From positions 1 to 6,034 of the forward strand of contig JAAURZ010000166.1 of the NCBI GenBank assembly GCA_012031955.1: DNA of 6,034 nucleotides, written 5' to 3'. The DNA is from Bacteroidia bacterium. Lineage in GTDB: Bacteria; Bacteroidota; Bacteroidia; Cytophagales; Cyclobacteriaceae. Positions 1 to 6,009 of this stretch are shown in pieces. The notes under the pieces were generated by a model. The model searched no databases, had not been told where the DNA came from, and saw only the letters and a list, made by a program, of their open reading frames with translations. The stretch's first letter is position 1. Each line of letters opens with the position of its first letter. Made by a program: the position numbers and the translations under genes.

Positions 1-816
1 TGGCAGTGAACAAGGTGTTACAAACCTGACTGGTGTGCATGCTCTGTGATCTTTGAGTGTACATCACGTTCAGCAGAATGGATGTGTACATACGGTCTGG
101 GCCATTTGCGTCCACGGCAACCAGGCCGCCGTGTCTGGTGCATTGACCAGCCACGCTTGTCACAACCATGCATGTGCCTGCACACATGGCAGCATATGGT
201 ATGTGCCTGTGCCTCTTGGCTTGCTCAACCAAAAATGCAAAATGTGACAGAGCGATCGCTGTTCCTCAAAACTGTCATGCTAGACAGGCACGACTGCTGT
301 CGAGTCTCCTTGCCAGGAGCCATAGCACACCTGGCGCGGTGAGCTGTCGTCGCTCTGACGCTGGTGCTTGCTCGGCATAGGGGCAGAAGTCCCAAGAAGC
401 GGGAGTGCACTTCTGCTCGTAACAGTGGCATTGGTGCCTGTGGGACTCCTGCACAGACAGCCACACTGACATAGCAACCTCACTGTGCGTCGGCATCGGC
501 TGCGTGCGGCTTGGACCAAATGAGTGAGACCGCATCACTACACTGCATGCTCCACAGGGAGTGAGAGTGGCTGCTTGCTGGTCCCAATGTTGTCATGACA
601 GAGAGCATCAACACCCGCATCCCACTGTCAGTGATGAAGTCAACTGCTGCAACATTCGCCAACAATACACATCAAAACACACCAACACTGTATGGTACTA
701 CATTGTGCCGCGCAGGCACAAGCCCAACAACAAATCAAAGGGTCACACATTGTCTTCACTACGTCTTCAATCAAATGCATCCTAACGTCATGTCCGCAAG
801 GGCCTGCGTTGCCGCG
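1..816. other. Gene-free foreign-looking segment, possibly eukaryotic non-coding DNA
   Basis: No protein family is recognisable on either strand. The longest open frames (under about 110 codons) overlap one another on both strands, are rich in Cys, His, Arg and Ser, and resemble no known domain. The segment is rich in CA/TG steps, with many GTGC, TGCA and CATG words, and differs visibly from the bacterial genes to its right. A nine-base word, ATGTGCCTG, occurs twice (172-180 and 201-209). No tRNA, rRNA, transposase, CRISPR or clear terminal repeat is visible. More than 800 bases without a gene is unusual for a Bacteroidota genome, so I infer that this is DNA of other origin joined to the bacterial part. 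The word style recalls green-algal untranslated or intergenic sequence, but that is an impression, not an identification. Confidence 0.6.
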
Positions 817-1524
817 CAATGCAGCGCAATTGATTTTTACGAGCGTTCTGTCACTGCGACCACTTTTGCTGTGCACGGCCCGTGCGATCAACTCCTTGCC
901 GGTGCCCGTTTCGCCCTGGATTAAGACGGTGGAGCTGGTGGGTGCCACGTGGTCGATGAGTTTGATGATGCGTTGGAAGTGCGCCCCCGACCCGATTAAT
1001 GAATTGATGTCGTGTTCGGTCCGCAATTCGCTTTGCAGGTAAGTGTTTTCTGCTTCGAGTCTGCCCTGGAGCTTCTTGATTTCTTTGTTTGCATCTTCCA
1101 GGCTTTGGTTCTTTTCCCGTAATGCCTCAATCAAATCGCGGTTTTTCCGCTTCAGGTCAAAAGATTCGAAGGCGTTGTCGAGCACAACCTTCAGTTCTTC
1201 GCGCTTCCACGGCTTGGTAAGGTAGTGATAGATTTTTCCTTTATTGACAGCGTCAATAAGGTCGCCCATTTCCGCGTAGCCGGTAAGCACGATCCGGATC
1301 ACTTCCGGATATTTCTGCATTACTTCCTCAAGAAATTCGACGCCGGTTTTCTGCGGCATGCGCTGATCTGTTACAATCACTTCAATTGGAAACTCTGCGA
1401 GTATTTCCATTCCTTTCGCTGCCGAAGACGCTACTGATACCTCGTAGTCCCTCTTGAAAAGTGAATAGAAAACCTTCAGGTTATTTTCTTCGTCGTCGAC
1501 GTAGAGCACTCTCTTTTGGCCCAT
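640..1524 (-). CDS. Sigma-54-type response regulator (REC + coiled coil + start of AAA+), 3'-truncated at the breakpoint
   Basis: A cytosolic two-component regulator expected to be phosphorylated by a histidine kinase and to activate RpoN-dependent transcription. Numbered from the ATG at 1530, the REC domain (residues 6-120) has the acidic pair D12-D13, phosphoacceptor D55 in VTDQRMP, T83 and K106 in YLTKPW. Its LTGY...NKGKIYHYLTKPW style is also common in RpfG-like regulators. Residues about 125-172 are charged and probably coiled coil. The AAA+ domain begins near residue 176, with Walker A GETGTGKE at 206-213 and VKINCAAL at 231-238. The native sequence ends at 817; the remaining 58 codons to the TGA at 640 come from foreign-looking DNA. 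The GAFTGA loop, Walker B, arginine finger and C-terminal HTH are therefore absent, and this product could not activate sigma-54 polymerase. Family members are normally about 380-480 residues. I prefer the start at 1524 over 1530 because of Shine-Dalgarno spacing. The REC and AAA+ calls are firm; the target genes are unknown. Confidence 0.88.
   Translation of the reverse strand: MGQKRVLYVDDEENNLKVFYSLFKRDYEVSVASSAAKGMEILAEFPIEVIVTDQRMPQKTGVEFLEEVMQKYPEVIRIVLTGYAEMGDLIDAVNKGKIYHYLTKPWKREELKVVLDNAFESFDLKRKNRDLIEALREKNQSLEDANKEIKKLQGRLEAENTYLQSELRTEHDINSLIGSGAHFQRIIKLIDHVAPTSSTVLIQGETGTGKELIARAVHSKSGRSDRTLVKINCAALRGNAGPCGHDVRMHLIEDVVKTMCDPLICCWACACAAQCSTIQCWCVLMCIVGECCSS
811..822. other. Apparent breakpoint between foreign segment and bacterial DNA
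   Basis: Read on the minus strand, the response-regulator gene codes VKINCAAL up to position 817. This is the conserved segment that follows Walker A in sigma-54 activators. The next codons should give P-E-x-L-x-E-S-E-L-F-G-H and then the GAFTGA loop, but the frame reads R-G-N-A-G-P-C-G and then a Cys-rich tail with no family resemblance. Sequence character also changes here. The exact base is uncertain by a few nucleotides. No flanking target duplication or transposon end is visible, which favours a chimeric join over a simple insertion. Confidence 0.75.
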
Positions 1525-1533
1525 GACCATGAT

Positions 1534-1539
1534 CCTCCT
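1534..1539 (-). promoter_or_regulatory. Shine-Dalgarno site AGGAGG that selects the response-regulator start
   Basis: The minus strand reads AGGAGG, then ATC, ATG, GTC, ATG. The first ATG (1530) is only three bases from the site, too close for normal initiation. The second ATG (1524) is nine bases away, within the usual range, so the protein most likely begins MGQKRVLYVDDE. A strong Shine-Dalgarno is notable because the other starts in this window lack one. Confidence 0.65.
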
Positions 1540-1580
1540 TTTGGTAGTATTGTGTTCTAAAAATTAAAAGTGAAGGACGT

Positions 1581-1616
1581 GTTGCAAGGATTTCACTAGT
1601 GGAGTTGCATTCCTTG
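1581..1616. repeat. Small repeat cluster upstream of the response-regulator gene
   Basis: The 177-base space between the likely stop of the upstream gene (1708) and the response-regulator start region holds a compact cluster: GTTGCA twice in direct orientation (1581-1586 and 1604-1609), CAAGGA at 1585-1590 facing TCCTTG at 1611-1616 as an inverted pair, and the palindrome ACTAGT at 1595-1600 between them. It could be an operator or a weak hairpin, but the arms are only six bases, no U-tract follows, and short repeats of this size arise by chance. No convincing Bacteroidota promoter (TTTG / TAnnTTTG) or sigma-54 promoter was found in this gap. Confidence 0.25.
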
Positions 1617-1707
1617 TACTCATGCTATTCTAAGCAATAATATTGGATTCGCCAAGAAGTTTGGAGCGGCAAGGTGCGTCTCTTTCAAAAATAATGATAA
1701 CAATTCG

Positions 1708-2951
1708 TTAGGTTTTTTGCTTTTTCTTCCGTGCTGATGGAAACAAAACATTGTTAAGGATGAGCCGGTAGCCAGGCGAATGTGGATAGAGCCGAAGGTC
1801 TGTTTGCGTTCTGCGGCCAGGGCTCCGCTCGGGGTCGTGGCCGCTATAAATGTCCAGTGACCCTTACCTGCTTCTCCATAAATGTATCGGACGCTGTTTT
1901 CCGTTTTGCTCTCACCGAGTATCAATGTGCTTGGTTTCACCGTAAATTTATTAAAGGCCGTCGTCTGTCCAAAGAATCCTTTAATTGTATGCGCATGGTT
2001 TTGTGTGAGTAGGGCGGGCACGATGTCCCATTTGGCCGAGAAGTCGAAGAGTACAAAGAAATCATTCCCCCGCTCCCAAAAATTGGGCCGGCCCTCCATC
2101 ACGTTGATGTCGGAGAAGCGCCAATAGTTATTTTGCTCAATCGTGAAGTTTTCGAAAGCAAATGACTTGGAGTAATCCAAACGTTCTTGTACGTCGGGGT
2201 CCATGTCATCACCGTCGTATGCGGTGGGTATGATGTCCAGTCCTTCTGCGGCCAGTGCGAGGTCGATGGTTTCGGCGCCAGAACACATTGCAAACAAGTA
2301 TCCACCGCCCATGCAAAAGGCTTTGATCTTAAGAGCGACGCTGAGCTTCATGGCCGATACTTTTGAATACCCAAGCCGCAGTGCGGTGGCCTCCTGCACT
2401 TTCGACTCAATAATCGACGACTCGCGCCTCAGGAACCTGCCATACTGCCCTGTGAAATCTTCGTGATGCAGGTGAAGCCAGTCGTATTTCGCGAGTGCGC
2501 CAGCAAGTATTTCTTCATCGTAAATGATGTCATAGGGAATTTCGGCATAATCAAGGCAGGTAATTACGGCGTCGGTCTCATCAAGGATAAATTCGTTCTT
2601 TGGCGAATAAACCGCGATACGCGGGGCGGTCTCCAGTCGTATCGTATTCATGTTCACGGAGGGACTATCAATCTCCTTTCGTATGGTCGCTTCAGTATAG
2701 TCGGTTACAAGCTCAATGGTAACACCTCTTATCGTGCATTCATTCATGACCGATTCGGAATAAGCGATGAGGAAGCTGCCCCCGCGATAATTCAGCAGCC
2801 AGTCTACTTGCAAGTTTTCCCTTAGGGCAAGGTAAGCGATGCCGTAAGCCTTGAGATGCTCTCGCTGTGTTTGATCCATGGGTATGAGCACAGCCATGCC
2901 CGATGCTGGTCTGCATGCGATGAGGGCGCATAAGAGCAGGAACTGTCGCAT
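1708..2951 (-). CDS. Exported 'asparagine synthetase B'-type protein of Bacteroidota, frameshifted near the C-terminus
   Basis: The 5' 368 codons match a conserved Bacteroidota family of about 415 residues that databases usually call asparagine synthetase B. I see no AsnB signature: no N-terminal catalytic Cys2 and no PP-loop ATP site. The true function is unknown. Recognisable family segments are VLIPMDQTQ (21-29), VDWLLNYRGGSF (49-60), APRIAVYSPK (109-118), YDWLHLHHEDFTGQYG (156-171), GGGYLFAMCSGAET (215-228), FSAKWD (304-309) and IKGFFGQTTAF (323-333). The AMCSG turn resembles a class I glutamine-amidotransferase/DJ-1-like nucleophile elbow, which is inference. The N-terminus has a short hydrophobic stretch (residues 4-12); LIAC at 10-13 fits a lipobox, while ASG near 18 could be a signal peptidase I site. 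After residue 368 the open frame departs from the family and runs unconserved to a TGA at 1620. The conserved tail GHDPE...PHSPGYRLILNNVLFP...KKKQKT is encoded in another frame and ends at the TAA at 1708. Correcting one base gives about 414 residues. No Shine-Dalgarno is seen. Confidence 0.85.
1845..1851 (-). other. Single-base frameshift site in the 'asparagine synthetase B'-type gene
   Basis: The minus strand reads ACATTTATAGC, giving T-F-I-A. Adding one T to the T run gives ACATTTTATAGC, which reads T-F-Y-S-G-H-D-P-E and matches the family. The simplest explanation is one lost T in a short homopolymer. The shifted frame is then open for 46 codons, with strong family resemblance, to the stop at 1708. 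Confidence 0.85.
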
Positions 2952-3057
2952 AAAAAATCAGCCGGACGTTGCCCATCCTGCTGGTGAAGTTCGCGAAAAA
3001 CCGGGCCAATATCCACCCGATTTATTTTCAATGGCAACCAATGGATGGTTCGAGGGG

Positions 3058-3783
3058 TTAGTAGGCCCTGTCGACCGCGCCAGAGCCATAGATTTTCTTT
3101 TGAGCGGTTTTGGTATTGCCCTTGTGGCGTATGGTGCCGCTGCCCATCACTACGGCGTCGATGGTACTTGTCACGTTGAGGTCGCAGGTGCCGGCGCCTG
3201 ATAGTTTTACCTTGGCGGTTTCCATAGGGCAATTGAAACCCGTTATGCTGCCGGAACCGCTTACGAGGGCTTCAATGCTGGTGGCATAGCCACGCAGGTT
3301 GAGGTTGCCGGCCCCGGTCACTTCGGCTTTCACAGTATTACCTTTAATGTCTACGTCCATATTGCCATTTCCATTTACAGCCAGGAAAATATTATCGGCT
3401 GCGATCGAGTTTTCAGAAATGATCTTTCCGCCTCCGTTCACCTGAAGTTCGTTTACATTCTTCATGCTCACGTAAACTTTCATGGTAGGATTCAACTTGA
3501 TGTCGTCGATTTTCGCCCAGATGCTCTTGTTGGGGTCGTTGGGCTTCCGTTCCACGTTAATCATCAGTATGCCATTCTCGACCTTAATTTCGGTGAGGTT
3601 GTATATCTCTGTGAGGGCTTCCACCGATACTTCGTTTTTGTTGGTCTGCTTAAGGTATACCGTATAGTTGGAGTTTACGTATATGCTTTTGAACTCAGGC
3701 AGTTCCAACGTCTTCTTGGTCACTTGCCCGAAAGCGCTTAGCGCGAACAGTGCTGTGAGAATGAACAATGCGGTTTGTTTCAT
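3058..3783 (-). CDS. Secreted DUF2807 (head GIN domain) protein
   Basis: A 241-residue protein with a clear Sec signal peptide: Lys2, a hydrophobic core at residues 4-17, and cleavage probably after SAFG or the following Gln. The rest matches the style of DUF2807, the putative auto-transporter adhesin head GIN domain common in Bacteroidota. Family structures are right-handed beta-helices at the cell surface or in the periplasm; the biochemical role is unknown. A Gly-rich turn recurs with first Gly at 117, 138, 157, 176, 196, 214 and 233, a spacing of 18-21 residues that fits one helix turn per repeat. The start at 3783 is preferred because an in-frame upstream ATG at 3825 would put 14 residues ahead of a textbook signal peptide. 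No Shine-Dalgarno is present. The gene is intact, unlike its neighbours on both sides. The gaps are 142 bases to the small upstream ORF and 106 bases to the next gene, with no obvious terminator, so co-transcription is possible but unproven. Confidence 0.9.
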   Translation of the reverse strand: MKQTALFILTALFALSAFGQVTKKTLELPEFKSIYVNSNYTVYLKQTNKNEVSVEALTEIYNLTEIKVENGILMINVERKPNDPNKSIWAKIDDIKLNPTMKVYVSMKNVNELQVNGGGKIISENSIAADNIFLAVNGNGNMDVDIKGNTVKAEVTGAGNLNLRGYATSIEALVSGSGSITGFNCPMETAKVKLSGAGTCDLNVTSTIDAVVMGSGTIRHKGNTKTAQKKIYGSGAVDRAY

Positions 3784-3896
3784 GGGGGATAAGTTTTTTG
3801 AATAGGCAAATAGGATTGCGAGCATGAATTTAGGAAATCAACCCATCGAGAAAAAATGTATTTGGTCGGCAATTGACTCCTGAATCAATCCAAATC

Positions 3897-3941
3897 CCGG
3901 AAAAACTTACATCTACGCGTCTCCTTCATCGTTTTTTCCGG
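3897..3941. repeat. Inverted repeat spanning the 3' end of the small membrane ORF
   Basis: CCGGAAAAAC (3897-3906) faces GTTTTTTCCGG (3931-3941), giving a ten-base-pair stem with one extra base in one arm and a loop of about 24 bases. The stop codon of the 34-residue ORF (3926-3928) lies in the loop. On the minus strand no U-tract follows the stem, so it is not a standard intrinsic terminator. It may stabilise an mRNA 3' end, act as a weak pause, or be chance; the A/T-rich arms lower its stability. Confidence 0.4.
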
Positions 3942-4030
3942 AATAAGGCCCAGAAGATAACCACGAACAGGATGCTTCCAATGCACATCACCAGCAACAC
4001 TTCGGGGGTAACTTGATCTACTGCATGCAT
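3926..4030 (-). CDS. Putative 34-residue single-pass membrane peptide
   Basis: An ORF of 34 codons reading M-H-A-V-D-Q-V-T-P-E, then a hydrophobic span at residues 11-30 (V, L, I, F, W, one Cys), then a basic RKKR end before TGA. The acidic N-terminus and basic C-terminus predict an N-outside, C-cytoplasmic single-span inner-membrane peptide by the positive-inside rule. Its ATG lies three bases after the TAA of the upstream barrel gene, an arrangement typical of translational coupling. There is no Shine-Dalgarno, which is normal for this phylum. I do not recognise a family. It does not resemble CcoS, and it is too short to assign by eye. The clean topology and the position immediately behind a stop codon favour a real gene; its brevity keeps confidence moderate. 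An inverted repeat overlaps its stop. Confidence 0.5.
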   Translation of the reverse strand: MHAVDQVTPEVLLVMCIGSILFVVIFWALFRKKR

Positions 4031-4677
4031 GTTTTAGAGTTTAATCCGCACCTGAAATTTAATATCCCTTATCACATTTCCTATTAATTTATCCGCTCCC
4101 GACCCGATTTCTGTGCGGTCGTCGTAACGGGTGGCGGCCAGCCGTGCCCACAAGGTAACGCGTCCCGGCAGGTCGCACTCCAGCATCACCATCCAGTGCG
4201 TACCCACACCGCCAAATGCGGGTATGGAGTAGGCCAGCCACACGTTGCGCTCATAGGCGTACAAGCGGGTGTCCCAACTGTCGGTGTCGAACAGTGCATA
4301 GCGGCCTGTCACTTTTACGTGGTTAGTCGCATCGAAGTTAATGTCTTGCGCAATCATGGATCCTCGCTCATTTCGACTTTGGTGTAAAAATTCCGAACCG
4401 AGCAGCGTTGTTTGAAAATGTAAGTTCTGGTGCGCCTGATAACTGACTTTTAACTGCACGTTTCTTCGCATTGCAGCCGATGTCTGGGTGGTGGACTGGC
4501 TGTTGGTTTGTGGCAGGTTTTTGTATTTCTTTTCCTCGCGCACCTGGATAGCAACCTTTGTCTGCTTGTCGGGCTGATAGGTGAACGCGCCCAGCAATTC
4601 GTGGCCGGCTGAAGGGGCGGCGTTCGTGTAACGCAGCCAGGGGAATCGGAAAAGGTCGATGTAGCCGCTGGCTGAAA

Positions 4678-4685
4678 CTCTCTTG
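4678..4685 (-). other. Second frameshift site in the helix-hairpin-helix gene
   Basis: Upstream, the frame reads LYWGFHQQWEQ, in family style. Downstream, the family-like sequence SGYIDLFRFPWLRYTNAAP appears one base out of phase. The switch falls at the minus-strand tract CAAGAGAGTTT, which contains a GAGAG dinucleotide repeat. Skipping one base there gives W-E-Q-R-V-S-A-S-G-Y and restores one frame to the TAA at 4034. One extra base (or two lost) explains it; the precise base is uncertain. Confidence 0.75.
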
Positions 4686-5080
4686 TTCCCATTGTTGGTG
4701 GAAGCCCCAGTAAAGCCCCTGTTCGTTCACTGGTAGCGAATTTTCCGAAATGGCATTTGCATTCAGCGGCCGGTACCGTGGCGAATAGGACCGAAACATA
4801 AGCGATACATCAAGGCGCGACGTGAGGCTTGTGAGTACACCGGAAAGCATGGAGACTGCACCCGATTGAAAGCTCGCTTCGCTGAAGATGCTGTGATTGT
4901 GAAGATCGGCGTTGACGAAAGCGCCTGCCTGGTAAAAAAAATCTCCACCCGGCGTATGCACGTAAACGGGCGACGGCTCCGGCCGGAAGGTGGTACTGTA
5001 TCTGACTCCGTTGACCAAAACGCCGCACTCCAAGTTTTGTTTCTTGTAAGCGACGATGATTCCTCCCTGCTGCTCCCGAA

Positions 5081-5089
5081 TTTTTTTTT
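5081..5089 (-). other. A9 homopolymer frameshift site in the helix-hairpin-helix gene
   Basis: The minus strand carries nine consecutive A after TCAAG. With nine, the frame continues R-K-K-N-S-G-A-A-G-R and loses family character. With eight it reads E-L-A-S-R-K-K-I-R-E-Q-Q-G-G-I-I-V-A-Y-K, which continues smoothly into the barrel segments ending at 4685. A one-base homopolymer over-count is the simplest explanation. A9 tracts can also cause transcriptional slippage, so a functional read-through is conceivable. Confidence 0.85.
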
Positions 5090-6009
5090 CTTGACGCCAG
5101 CTCCCTTTGGATACGATGCGTTCCGTTAGTGGTAAGTGTGGTTATGTATCGCCGGCCCGATGTGTCAGTGCGGATAACGCCGTCTCGTTTCACATTGGAA
5201 ATGAATGCATGCAAATGCGTATTTCTTCCAAACCGGTAACTCACGGCGAACCCGCGAAGCCCGCCCGACTCGTACGCGGAGGTGTACGGAATAAAACCCA
5301 CGTTGGACTTGCGTATACCGCTTACGGTGACTGAACTTTTTCCAAGCCCGAAAATACCGCCAATCGCCAGGCCCTGACCGAACTGCGCCTGGAAGTCGCC
5401 GATTATAAGGTTACCCAGTCGACCATTGTTTTCCAACTGCACGTGGCCGGACCAATAATCGAAACCGACATGGCGACCATTCAGCGCCCAGCGCTCGCCT
5501 TCATCTTGCTCGGCAGTGAAGCCGGCGCTGAACGACCCCGGATGGCTCACGCGAAAGCGCAGCATCGTCTTCCCGAGGTCGCCCCCAAAGCCGCGGGCGC
5601 TGTCGCCTTCCATGAAGCCGGCTTTCTTTCGCGATGGAAGTTGGTAGTGGAACAGTAGGTAGTTATTTTTTTCACGGAACAATTGCTTCAGCAACCTGCC
5701 GCTGGCGAGGGTGTTTGGGTCATTCACAAAACCAACAGCAGCCAGCCGGCGACAGACAATCGTGTCGAATGCGGGAATGGATTGAAGCTCGTACACAGAA
5801 AACAATCCGCCGACAGCATTCCTATAGTTTATGAATTGCTCAATTTGTGCCGGCGAAAGCAGTTGCAGCATGTCAAGTTGTTCGCGTGAGACCTTGTTCA
5901 GATCCAGCTTCTGCTGTTGTAGTTGCAGCAGGAACTCCAGCGCCTCTTCGCTCTCCATATCCTGGTCAAGCAGCGTATTCAACGCATCAATTTCCTGCGC
6001 GTACAGCAA

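Noticed and set aside
172..209. Direct repeat ATGTGCCTG as part of a repeat array
   Set aside because: Two nine-base copies only, in a TG-rich region. No array or mobile-element ends are present.
252..259. GCGATCGC octamer (HIP1, abundant in cyanobacteria)
   Set aside because: There is only one copy, so it does not support cyanobacterial origin.
640..816. Cys-rich C-terminal tail of the response regulator as a novel metal-binding domain
   Set aside because: It follows a break in a conserved domain, has no spaced Cys motif typical of a metal site, and overlaps equally open frames on the other strand. It is read-through into foreign DNA.
692..1042. Plus-strand open frames over the response-regulator gene and elsewhere in 1043-6025
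   Set aside because: They lie opposite genes with clear family motifs and show no domain of their own.
1620..1707. C-terminal extension of the 'asparagine synthetase B'-type protein to the stop at 1620
   Set aside because: The family's own tail is readable in another frame and ends at 1708, so the extension is a frameshift product.
3853..3860. TACATTTT (minus strand) as a Bacteroidota -7 promoter element for the DUF2807 gene
   Set aside because: It differs from TAnnTTTG in the last base, and no TTTG/TTG element is at the right distance upstream.
4034..4597. Separate short outer-membrane protein gene starting at 4597
   Set aside because: The frame carries family-like sequence upstream of the putative start to about 4680, with no signal peptide or ribosome site at 4597. 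It is the C-terminal part of the same broken gene.
4368..5033. Separate gene starting at TTG 5033
   Set aside because: Family-like coding sequence continues upstream of the TTG in the same frame back to the A9 run. It is the middle of the helix-hairpin-helix gene.
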